Below, piece by piece: positions 18,033-24,970 of a DNA stretch of 64,000 nt. The translations under genes were made by a program, and so were the position numbers. Source of the stretch: Algoriphagus locisalis (GTDB taxonomy: Bacteria > Bacteroidota > Bacteroidia > Cytophagales > Cyclobacteriaceae); the NCBI RefSeq assembly GCF_900116615.1, contig NZ_FPBF01000007.1, positions 277,572 through 341,571 of the forward strand. The letters run 5' to 3'. How positions within the stretch are numbered: the first letter of the stretch is position 1; each line of letters opens with the position of its first letter. Below the pieces are notes generated by a model, which was not told where the DNA came from, made no database searches, and saw only the letters and a list, made by a program, of their open reading frames with translations.

Positions 18033-19652
18033 TTAGCAATGGGAATATTTTGTTTTTAAAATATTGTTTATTTCAGTTAAATAATTCTCAGTAGGAGATT
18101 TAATTATTGCAGATTTCCTGTATTTATTATAAAGTTCTAAGATTTTATTTTCAGTTTTTTTGTCAAGCAATGTCAAATCAAGCATCATTGCTTTGTTAAG
18201 GTCATTAGGCTCAAATTTTTGTAGTCCGTTACCATACTCCCGTCGATTATCTTCAAATATCTCCCTTGCAATGTTTGTCAAAAGATACGCAAACAAAACG
18301 TCAACATTAACATTGTCAAACAAGCTGTTTTGAGCAGGGTAAACACAATGAAATGTTGTCAGATTGGAAATATTTGCTTCATTTCTAATAAATTTTAATC
18401 CACTTCTGTTAAAAACAGAAACCCAAATTGGTGATGGAGGACGCTTTTCTAACGAATACCAAGGAGTTCTGCAAGATGTAAGATATTTTTTGTCAACACC
18501 AGTTTTTTCTCCAAGTTCAATATACTTCAAAACATTTTCGTCCTTAGAACCGATTGCGTTTAATAAGAATGTTTGTCTATCACTCTTGATTAATGAATGG
18601 TAATTGTCTTTCGTGAAAAAATTATCTTTAACATCAATAGCTTTACAAATGCAAGGGAGTAAATATTTTTCTTCAATACCATACTGATTTGCTTTTAACT
18701 TAGAAAATGTAAAATAATCATTTGCACCTGTTGCAATACCACGAACAACTTTGGCCACACTAGAGAAAGGAATTAAATTTTTATATCTAATGCCATTTTG
18801 CTCTTGGTAATATTTACGCCACTTTACTTCTGGATCAAGTGCTTTGACGCTAAAAGTTGAGCCATCAACGCTGTTTAAAGGATACTCAGAAATGTAAGTT
18901 CTAACTAGCTCTAAATCGCTAATTCTTTTAACAGTTGAAAACTTTACTGATTGATTATTTTCATCATTTGAGCATAACAAAATGCATGCAGTTGTTAGAG
19001 CATCATCAAAAACATTCTCTTCAAAATCAAAAACGACTATATGTCTTAAAATATTGTTCTTTATTAAAGCCGATTTTACGAGTTTGCCATAATCAGAATT
19101 TAAAAACTCTGAAGGTATAATGTAGGCAAGTCTGCCATTTGAGTTTAGCTGGTAAATAGACTTTAACAAAAAAAGTGTGTAAAGATTTGTAAAGCCATTG
19201 AGTTTGATCTTTAAGCGATTTTCTATTTCGTTTAAAATTGTTTTGTTGTCATAATCGTGAAACTTAAAATACGGTGGATTGCAAATAACCCCATCATATT
19301 TATTGTCCCAATCATTGAACATATAATCCTCTAAATGTAAATTGACATTTGGGGTTTCGCTGAAAATCTCCTTTCCCTCCGCAAATATTTTTTCATCAAT
19401 ATCAAAGCCTTTTATAAACAAATCTGATTTTTTACTAAGTAAGGCTCTTGAAAACACTCCAAGACCAAATGCTGGTTCTAAAACGGTATTTAGTCTTTGA
19501 TTTCCTAACAACCAATTAGCCATTAAAGATGCCAACTGAAATGGTGTGAAGAATTGAGCAAATTTCTTCCTATGCCCTAATGAAATTAATTTAGAGTAGC
19601 TCTTCTCAACTACGTTATCTGTCGCTTTCGATATGTCTTTAACTTCAATCAT
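18033..19652 (-). CDS. Type II N6-adenine DNA methyltransferase (gamma class, AccI/Eco57I-like)
   Basis: 539 residues. The motif order X-I-IV is that of gamma-class N6-adenine methyltransferases: QFFTPFQLASLMANWL (~33-48, motif X), VLEPAFGLGVFSRALL (~57-72, SAM-binding motif I), and NPPYFKFHD (125-133, catalytic motif IV). The C-terminal ~250 residues form the target-recognition part (SVAKVVRGIATGANDYFTF is typical of Eco57I/TaqI-like enzymes). Its ATG shares one base with the stop of the nuclease gene (TAATG). The pair is therefore co-translated, nuclease first. The gene is more A/T-rich than the flanking sugar genes, consistent with acquisition. It protects the host from the partner nuclease. 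Confidence 0.9.
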   Translation of the reverse strand: MIEVKDISKATDNVVEKSYSKLISLGHRKKFAQFFTPFQLASLMANWLLGNQRLNTVLEPAFGLGVFSRALLSKKSDLFIKGFDIDEKIFAEGKEIFSETPNVNLHLEDYMFNDWDNKYDGVICNPPYFKFHDYDNKTILNEIENRLKIKLNGFTNLYTLFLLKSIYQLNSNGRLAYIIPSEFLNSDYGKLVKSALIKNNILRHIVVFDFEENVFDDALTTACILLCSNDENNQSVKFSTVKRISDLELVRTYISEYPLNSVDGSTFSVKALDPEVKWRKYYQEQNGIRYKNLIPFSSVAKVVRGIATGANDYFTFSKLKANQYGIEEKYLLPCICKAIDVKDNFFTKDNYHSLIKSDRQTFLLNAIGSKDENVLKYIELGEKTGVDKKYLTSCRTPWYSLEKRPPSPIWVSVFNRSGLKFIRNEANISNLTTFHCVYPAQNSLFDNVNVDVLFAYLLTNIAREIFEDNRREYGNGLQKFEPNDLNKAMMLDLTLLDKKTENKILELYNKYRKSAIIKSPTENYLTEINNILKTKYSHC

Positions 19653-20752
19653 TAGAATTCATTACTATCTATATCGAGTATGTTAATCAGATTATCGACA
19701 TCAAGATATGCAGTTCCACCTTTGAAGGTGACATAAAACAAAAGTCTCCCTCTATCCATTTCTTTTCTAACACTTTTATGTATGGGTTCTTCAACTTTTG
19801 ATGCAATAGGTATTCCTGACTTAGAGTTTATTTTTATTGTGGTTTTGTTTTGATTTTTGGTATCCCTCTCTACCGAGAAGTTTACGCCTTCATTGTTTGA
19901 ATCCGAGATTATTGATAGTATTTGCTCGAAAGAGATACCATAAACCTTATCAAAGAATACTTGAAAATAAAAATGTGGAACATTGAAAGTTTCAATCCAC
20001 TTGTAAACAACCTTGATATCTTCAACTTTAGGAGTTATGGAAAGGTAATCTCTCTTTTGAATTTGTTTAATAGCACCCTTTAAAGTCCTGAAATAGTCTT
20101 TGAGTTCAGATAGCCTTTCAGACGAGCTCCAGCTCGGAACCCTAAAATCTGTAACCGATAATGTTTTAGGGGTGATACTTTGAAGCAAATCAATATATCC
20201 TTGTCTTGAAGGGTGATTTAATTCTTCCTGAAATTCTGCAAGAATTACATCTCTAGCCTGCAAGGCTATTTGACTAAATTTTTCCGTCCTAACTTGCATA
20301 GCTTCTTCATATTTGTCTATCAAGAACGCACTTGACCTTACTTCAATCCCTGCTATTGCCATTTTTACATATTCAGTAATTTTGTGGTGAGGTATTTGGC
20401 TTAAATCAAACCCTAGGTCTTTTCTGAAGTCTTCTTTTCTGAAAATTAACAAATCAGGTCTTTTTCCAATTGTATCAAGCTCTTCTTGAAAATCTTGATA
20501 GAATGTATCAAATCCATCCTCTCCTGCTACTAAGTCATCCGACTTACCATATTTAACCGCTATAAAATTTTTGGACGTTTCGTTAATTGATCTGAACACC
20601 AAGTTTTCAGCCCAATCTCCCTGCTCCTTGTTGGTAATGAAATTTGATGATGCTTGAGTAGGTGTTCTTGCAGGGTCTCGTGGAAGCCCAAAGTCCACCA
20701 AAGTAGGTGATATTGTTTTAGTTAATTCTCTTATTTTGGCGTAATATGTCAT
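19652..20752 (-). CDS. Type II restriction endonuclease, AccI-like
   Basis: 366 residues. The candidate PD-(D/E)xK core is RPDLLIF (Asp100) with EVRSSAFL (Glu137..Arg139) about 37 residues later; GDWAENLVFR (~45-54) adds a further acidic residue. From memory, length, layout and the EVRSSxFL motif match the AccI restriction enzyme family, which cuts GT^MKAC, and the partner methyltransferase has the matching size. I cannot run the comparison, so the specificity is a proposal. The gene precedes and overlaps the methyltransferase by one base. No controller (C) protein gene is seen. Having the nuclease first is notable, because the methylase would depend on translational coupling. Confidence 0.75.
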   Translation of the reverse strand: MTYYAKIRELTKTISPTLVDFGLPRDPARTPTQASSNFITNKEQGDWAENLVFRSINETSKNFIAVKYGKSDDLVAGEDGFDTFYQDFQEELDTIGKRPDLLIFRKEDFRKDLGFDLSQIPHHKITEYVKMAIAGIEVRSSAFLIDKYEEAMQVRTEKFSQIALQARDVILAEFQEELNHPSRQGYIDLLQSITPKTLSVTDFRVPSWSSSERLSELKDYFRTLKGAIKQIQKRDYLSITPKVEDIKVVYKWIETFNVPHFYFQVFFDKVYGISFEQILSIISDSNNEGVNFSVERDTKNQNKTTIKINSKSGIPIASKVEEPIHKSVRKEMDRGRLLFYVTFKGGTAYLDVDNLINILDIDSNEF

Positions 20753-21128
20753 ATTTAATTTTTGCTCTACAAAGTTACCTTTTTAACTCTGTTCATTTGT
20801 CTGTGAGATGGCACTTAATGGCTCTTTTGGTTTTTCAGCGTTGGCAGTGAGGGGAGAAAAAACCAAATTTGACTCTTTGTGCGGTGGGCTTTTTGTTTGT
20901 TCCCCAACCCTTGCATATTTCTTACCCCAATTACCCTCTTCCATCAATATCGCCATCCTCTACAGGTCTTCGGACTTCTACTGATCCCAAATTAATAATT
21001 TCGTCTAGGGGAATTGCGATAGAGATAGATTTTTTTTACGTAAGTAGAAATCATCTTCCAGAAAACTGCTGGAAGTTTAAAATTTGACCCAATCGGGGTA
21101 ATGTGGATGAATGTCGGGTTGCAGGTTA
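20753..21128. other. Intergenic DNA upstream of the restriction genes, no gene seen
   Basis: No convincing reading frame. Around 20840-20908 an imperfect inverted repeat joins GTTG/CAAC and GGGGA/TCCCC arms around an A/T-rich middle. It resembles, weakly, the attC-like elements at 22.3 and 22.9 kb. The left copy of a degenerate direct repeat occupies 20947-21016. The promoter of the nuclease gene should lie in the first ~60 bp, but no clear -7 element was picked out. Confidence 0.5.
20947..21016. repeat. Left copy of a ~72-bp degenerate direct repeat
   Basis: It aligns with 23833-23904 in the same orientation, most clearly at ATATCGCCAT and over AAATTAAxAATTTCGTCxAG. Read on the minus strand it encodes ..IPLDEIINLGSVEVRR..EDGDIDGRG and a stop. 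The right copy encodes FPLDEILNLVT in the same register. It therefore looks like the 3' end of a once-coding family kept twice. Identity of the parent gene unknown. Confidence 0.6.
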
Positions 21129-21359
21129 CCATGGGTTGCACCCATGGCTATTCAGAAGTTAGATCCTTTCAGGATCATCACTGGAAATTATGCACAATGA
21201 AAGTGATAGCAACCAATGAAATGATTATTTGTAAAAGACCACGAAGCGACAGTCCCGATGAGGGAAGCGATTTCGGGATGGTCGAACCTGTCAATAACCA
21301 CGGGTGGAACCCGTGGAAAAGCCTCAAGATGAGGTGACAAAGCAACCCTGAAAGGGTTG
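21129..21359. repeat. Cluster of compact hairpins with 3-nt loops (REP/BIME-like)
   Basis: Five perfect hairpins each have a three-base loop: CCATGGGT-TGC-ACCCATGG (21129-21147), GATCCT-TTC-AGGATC (21162-21176), CCACGGGT-GGA-ACCCGTGG (21298-21316), CCTCA-AGA-TGAGG (21322-21334) and CAACCCT-GAA-AGGGTTG (21343-21359). A looser TCCCGA/TCGGGA pair lies at 21253-21278. This is the look of the intergenic palindromic repeats mobilised by REP-associated transposases, but no such transposase is in the window. No gene is present. Confidence 0.75.
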
Positions 21360-21384
21360 AACATAAAAACATAAACCATCACGC

Positions 21385-21594
21385 TATTATCTTGAAGCTT
21401 CAAGCTCTAAGTATAAACCTTCACCCTATTACCCTGAAGTTTCAACCACCAAGTATAAATTTTCAGCCTATTATCCTGAATGTTCAGGTTCTGAGTATAA
21501 AATCTCAACCTATTATCTCAAAATTTCAGGTTATTAACCTGAATATTTACCCTTTTATACTGAACCTTCAGGCTTTTTACCTGAAGATTCAGTA
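21385..21594. repeat. Array of ten 21-bp units, gap-free, with palindromic cores
   Basis: Ten consecutive units of exactly 21 bp start at 21385, 21406, 21427, 21448, 21469, 21490, 21511, 21532, 21553 and 21574. The consensus core is CTGAA-NN-TTCAG preceded by TATTA, best seen in units 1, 5, 9 and 10. Units alternate between two flavours (TATTATCCTGAA and AAGTATAAA types), giving a 42-bp super-period in the first six. The units differ by substitution but never by length. 21 bp is two turns of B-DNA, so all cores face one side of the helix. The array is also an open frame of 67 codons in one phase, which I regard as incidental. Confidence 0.85.
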
Positions 21595-21608
21595 GTCACT
21601 CCTGAAGC

Positions 21609-21637
21609 AAAAAAGCCGGATCCTCTCGAATCCGGCC
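21609..21637 (-). terminator. Rho-independent terminator
   Basis: GCCGGAT (21615-21621) pairs with ATCCGGC (21630-21636). On the minus strand the stem is followed by a run of six T (complement of 21609-21614). It ends the transcript of the gene at 21686-22156. Confidence 0.8.
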
Positions 21638-21685
21638 TGGAGAGGTGATAAGCAACCTCTCAGCATTAAGTTTTAATCAGGTATT

Positions 21686-22156
21686 TCATTCTTTTGGCGG
21701 GGATTTTTTTGGTTTGCGCTCCCAGCGCACCATCAAATCCGCTACTACAGGCTTGGCACTAGGTACACCAAGCTTGACCGCCATCTGCGCTGACTTGTAG
21801 TAGGCGGTAGATGGCACCATGACTTCAGAGCCTGCCTCCATCAGTGTATCATCTAGATTGCTACACAGCTGGGATAGCGCATTGAAAACCGGTAATAAAT
21901 CTGAAATAGCTTTCCAGTCCTTTTGCATCTCCTCCACTGTAGTAAACGGCGGGAGAAATTCAGGATTGGTGACTACATACTCCAGTACTTTCTCCACGAA
22001 AGGACGTGAGGCCTCACCCATTTTGAAGAGCGACCTACGCTCCTCATCGGTGAGGGCAATGAGCAATGGACCTAGTTTGGCCTGTAACACAGCAATGGCG
22101 TCTTTGATCGCCTGGAGATCTGCCGGAGAGATCTCGATGGAAACTTTGTTTTCCAT
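21686..22156 (-). CDS. Conserved hypothetical protein of about 150 residues
   Basis: 156 residues, no signal peptide or membrane segment. It is mainly helical and acidic in the middle. It begins ENKVSIEISPADLQAIKDAI, continues with LTDEERRSLFKMGEASRPFVEKVLEY and NPEFLPPFTTVEEMQKDW, and ends in a basic tail (RWERKPKKSPPKE). From memory, small proteins of this shape (LTPEER..KMGDK..FVxKALEYA..NPxLxPPF) recur in Bacteroidota as unnamed conserved proteins; no function is known to me. It has its own terminator (21609-21637) and is flanked by repeat arrays, so it is probably monocistronic. Confidence 0.75.
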   Translation of the reverse strand: MENKVSIEISPADLQAIKDAIAVLQAKLGPLLIALTDEERRSLFKMGEASRPFVEKVLEYVVTNPEFLPPFTTVEEMQKDWKAISDLLPVFNALSQLCSNLDDTLMEAGSEVMVPSTAYYKSAQMAVKLGVPSAKPVVADLMVRWERKPKKSPPKE

Positions 22157-22312
22157 GTTAAAAATGATTTAAGTGAAAGAAAAATTATATCGTAACTAAA
22201 TTAACTAAGTAGAATCAAAAAAACAACAGCTTACTTACTATCAGTGGGTTAGGGAACTAAATTATTTTCAGAGCAGTAAATCTGGGAAGTTGAAAAAATG
22301 GGGTGTGGGCGG

Positions 22313-22386
22313 GGCAACATTTATGTTTATGAAGGCTTGGGTTTTCGAAGTACGTCACCTCACCATTGCAGAAACATATTGTTAGC
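22313..22386 (-). other. attC-like imperfect inverted repeat at the end of a small gene
   Basis: On the minus strand it starts GCTAAC, which includes the TAA stop of the gene at 22382-22858, and ends GTTGCC. Inner arms AACAATATGTTT and AAACATAAATGTT pair with one unpaired base. Stop codon inside the first box, imperfect arms and an extra-helical base are all features of integron attC sites. The terminal box, however, departs from GTTRRRY. Tentative. Confidence 0.35.
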
Positions 22387-22858
22387 TATCCTTATCCTCA
22401 GGTCGCTTCAATCCAAATATTACCTCCGCTCTACGCGTTCCAATTATGTTAAGATCCTTTATCGTTTTCTTATAGTTGTTCTCGTTATAGAGTTCTTCAA
22501 TGGCTTTCATGTTACTTTCAAGGATGATAGCTTCTTGCTCATTCACCAAACTCTTGTTATGAGCATGCACATCATATTTGTCCAATTGTACTCCTTTCGA
22601 TCTTAAGAACATGAGTAGGTATATTGTACCAACATCCCAAAAGTCTTCATAATGAATGGAGGATACGTCCACATTCACAATGCTCTTATCGCTTACCAGT
22701 CTTAGTCTTAGAACGTCGTTACGGTACTCGTATATTGCACCTAATGGTGAATGCACTCGCTTTTCAATCAGCTTGAAGTGGTACTTGTTAAGTACGTTTT
22801 TGAAAAACTTTCTTATTACAGACTTCAGTCGACCTTCTGGGCCTTGGAATAATATCAT
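22382..22858 (-). CDS. Hypothetical protein in a cassette-like position
   Basis: 158 residues, no signal peptide, no membrane helix, no family I recognise. The N terminus is basic (GRLKSVIRKFFKNVLNKYHFKLIEKR). The middle mixes beta and helix (VLRLRLVSDKSIVNVDVSS..), and the C terminus is helical (KAIEELYNENNYKKTIKDLN). It looks cytoplasmic and globular, of a size typical of cassette-borne or immunity-type proteins. It is bracketed by attC-like elements at 22313-22386 and 22867-23026, and its stop codon lies inside the first. The promoter is not obvious. Real by length and by the absence of any competing frame; function unknown. Confidence 0.6.
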   Translation of the reverse strand: MILFQGPEGRLKSVIRKFFKNVLNKYHFKLIEKRVHSPLGAIYEYRNDVLRLRLVSDKSIVNVDVSSIHYEDFWDVGTIYLLMFLRSKGVQLDKYDVHAHNKSLVNEQEAIILESNMKAIEELYNENNYKKTIKDLNIIGTRRAEVIFGLKRPEDKDS

Positions 22859-22866
22859 AAATGACA

Positions 22867-23026
22867 GCTAACGCCTAGCTATGATGAGTGGGGATTAGAA
22901 AGCACTAATCTTTTCTCTCGCACATAGCCACGCCTTGATTTAAATTTAAAACTTGTGGCGGACTTTCCAATCCCCACGAAAATATCCTGACCACCGAAAC
23001 CCCATTCATTCATAGCATATGTTAGC
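22867..23026 (-). other. attC-like 160-bp imperfect inverted repeat between two small genes
   Basis: It is bounded by GCTAAC and GTTAGC (22867-22872 and 23021-23026). The outer arms pair CTATGATGAGTGGGG with CCCCATTCATTCATAG, with extra unpaired bases. A second, stronger pair is GTGGGGATTAGAAAG with CTTTCCAATCCCCAC (one wobble), and an inner GCCAC/GTGGC pair encloses an A/T palindrome. On the minus strand it starts 13 bp after one stop codon and ends 8 bp before the next start, as expected of a recombination site between cassettes. Confidence 0.45.
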
Positions 23027-23039
23027 ATCTTTACTTTTT

Positions 23040-23855
23040 CTAGTCAAATATCGTATTGCAAGTTTTGCAAATCTTGCTTGGTCTTTTAAGGCCCGAATCA
23101 CTTCCTTTTTCTCCACAAATTAGACATGGATGGTTGTTATCAGGTTCTTCCACAAAATAACTCAGATAAACAGGAGCTTTAAAATGATTACAAAGTTCCG
23201 CCCTAATTCGCTCACCTTCTTTGTTCAGTTTGCCTTCACTGTAGTTTGTTAATTCGTTATAAGCATCATGTTCAAATATTCCGCTATCTAACCAGTTCAG
23301 ATAAAACCGCTGATGATAGTTTTGCCATTCTTCAATCTTAATATAAAGTGGGATTCGAGAATATGGAACTTGTTTTAAGCAGGAGCCACAAGTCAGCTCA
23401 TCAGTAAATTGTAAAGAACGACCTTGAAGAATGAAGAAATCTGACGTGTTACATTCACAGTTCTCAACTCTGTCAACTTCAATTATTACGTCCATCTCTT
23501 CTAATGTTTCAGGAGTCTTGACAAGCCAATTTTCAAATTTTTCGCCCCAATATTCCCTTACCTTCGAATGTAAATGCCAATTTTCAAATGAGTCTCTGTC
23601 TCTGAATATTACAGACATTTCTAAAGATTCGTTAGTCCGTCTCAATTCTCTTGGCTCAGAATGGATGAGATTACATTGATACAATGTTCCAGAAAGACCT
23701 AGAAAATCTTCTCCAGAGTCCTTACCGTTCAGTAAGTTCAAGATTATTTTAGCTGCTACTGGTTTGTCTATATTCATTGCATTATTGATGCTAACACTAG
23801 TATGTAAGCTACTCTCAAACCCTATTGCGTCTATATCGCCATTTTCCACAGGCAT
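23040..23855 (-). CDS. Zinc-ribbon protein, possibly DUF2310-like nucleic-acid-binding
   Basis: 271 residues from the ATG at 23853-23855. The open frame runs 78 codons further up to 24089, but that part overlaps the phosphoesterase gene and reads as an out-of-frame shadow. Two cysteine pairs are seen: CGSCLKQVPYSRIPLY mid-protein and CLICGEKGSDSGLKRPSKICKTC at the end, which can form one treble-clef or zinc-ribbon site; CECN is a further pair. The layout recalls the DUF2310 Zn-ribbon family (~250 residues), though I cannot verify it. The start codon lies inside the right copy of the degenerate repeat (23833-23904), so the true N terminus may have been lost or replaced. Followed by an attC-like element. 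Confidence 0.6.
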   Translation of the reverse strand: MPVENGDIDAIGFESSLHTSVSINNAMNIDKPVAAKIILNLLNGKDSGEDFLGLSGTLYQCNLIHSEPRELRRTNESLEMSVIFRDRDSFENWHLHSKVREYWGEKFENWLVKTPETLEEMDVIIEVDRVENCECNTSDFFILQGRSLQFTDELTCGSCLKQVPYSRIPLYIKIEEWQNYHQRFYLNWLDSGIFEHDAYNELTNYSEGKLNKEGERIRAELCNHFKAPVYLSYFVEEPDNNHPCLICGEKGSDSGLKRPSKICKTCNTIFD

Positions 23856-23904
23856 TCGAGGGAGCTGCTGTGACCAAATTAAGAATTTCGTCGAGGGGGA
23901 ATTG
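23833..23904. repeat. Right copy of the ~72-bp degenerate direct repeat
   Basis: Same orientation as 20947-21016, 2.9 kb away. It shares ATATCGCCAT and the AAATTAAxAATTTCGTCxAG block. It covers the start codon of the zinc-ribbon gene and the space up to the phosphoesterase stop at 23951. Confidence 0.6.
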
Positions 23905-23950
23905 AGTGGGAGGTGAAAATTATTTTTTGCGATGATAATTGTGGGATGCT

Positions 23951-24754
23951 TTATAGTGTATGTCCATTCAGGATAGTCCCATCCTTTACGGTCTTTAGGT
24001 AGCTGATGACCTTTTCGTCTTCTCCCACTTCGCACACCCGGTAAGAAGGGAATGGATTCCCCCAGCTGCCGCCGAAGTGCCCGGACCATAGAAAGGGTAT
24101 TTTACGGTAAATCATCTGCCCATCTACATCATGATCATGTCCATGGAAAGTCGCCCGCACATTTGGGTAGGAAGTGATCAGGTTCAGGAAGTCTGTACAG
24201 GGTACACCATGGCGGGTCCAGTCGTTTTGGGAGATATGGACGAATACGAAAACCTGAGGCAGGGAGGCATATTCATCCAAGATAGATTTGGCAAAACCTT
24301 GATCGGCACAGAGGTAATCTCCTTTTTCATTCGAACAGTCCAGCAGCAGTATGCCGGAATCCTTGGATTGGAAGGAAAAGTTGGTCGTCTGTCCCATGAT
24401 TCTCTCAAAGTCTCCCTCACTGACCCTGTCGTGGTTGCCTCGGGTGACATAGTAAGGTACTTTTAGGCGGTTATAGACTTCCTTGACCTGTGGTAAAAGT
24501 GCCGGGTCATCGTGAATCAGATCCCCATTAAAAACCACAAAATCCACATCCTTCTCCCCATGGATCGCCTCAATCAAGTTGCTATGTGATGTTTCGTAGT
24601 CTGTATCAGGCTGCCCCCAGTGCCCATCTGAAGCGGTGATGAATTTGAGTCGGGTGGCATTAGGAAAGTCTATTTTCCCATAACCCATAAAAGGCATAGT
24701 CATCATCGAGGTGCCCAAGAGGCTGATTTTTTGAAGAAAAGGTCTGCGGTTCAT
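23951..24754 (-). CDS. Exported calcineurin-like metallophosphoesterase
   Basis: 267 residues. The N terminus has a twin-arginine-like signal (NRRPFLQKISLLG), suggesting export in a folded, metal-loaded state. Metal-binding motifs appear in order: ASDGHWG, FNGDLIHDD, TRGNHDRV, VFVHISQND and FHGHDHDVDG. The first motif reads D-G-H where many relatives have D-x-H, which is compatible. The family hydrolyses phosphomonoesters, diesters or nucleotide derivatives; the substrate is unknown. It is the first gene beyond the accessory segment and lies 216 bp from the hydrolase gene upstream. Phosphate release from algal or nucleotide material fits the sulfatase/PhoD neighbourhood. Confidence 0.88.
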   Translation of the reverse strand: MNRRPFLQKISLLGTSMMTMPFMGYGKIDFPNATRLKFITASDGHWGQPDTDYETSHSNLIEAIHGEKDVDFVVFNGDLIHDDPALLPQVKEVYNRLKVPYYVTRGNHDRVSEGDFERIMGQTTNFSFQSKDSGILLLDCSNEKGDYLCADQGFAKSILDEYASLPQVFVFVHISQNDWTRHGVPCTDFLNLITSYPNVRATFHGHDHDVDGQMIYRKIPFLWSGHFGGSWGNPFPSYRVCEVGEDEKVISYLKTVKDGTILNGHTL

Positions 24755-24970
24755 GGAGTTAAAATAGGATTAAATGAGGAGGGTTGAAAGGTTTTTCTCT
24801 AGCTGTACATACTTATTCTTACGAACTGGGAGGTGAGAATCGGGAACTCTACTAAGCCATATCAATTAGCTGTTGTCTTCTGAAATCAGAACCAAAGGAC
24901 TTTTGTAGAGGAAAATAGATGAATAAAATATTTTCGGCAGAAGTAGAACTAGCTAATCAAAACACACTAG

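Noticed and set aside
21392..21595. 67-codon frame across the 21-bp array
   Set aside because: It is open only because 21 is a multiple of three and the unit lacks stops in that phase; no start context and no family.
22298..22606. 102-codon plus-strand frame
   Set aside because: It overlaps the 158-residue minus-strand gene and the attC-like element; residue make-up is shadow-like.
23856..24089. N-terminal extension of the zinc-ribbon frame
   Set aside because: It overlaps the well-supported metallophosphoesterase gene on the same strand in another frame and has no protein-like motifs.
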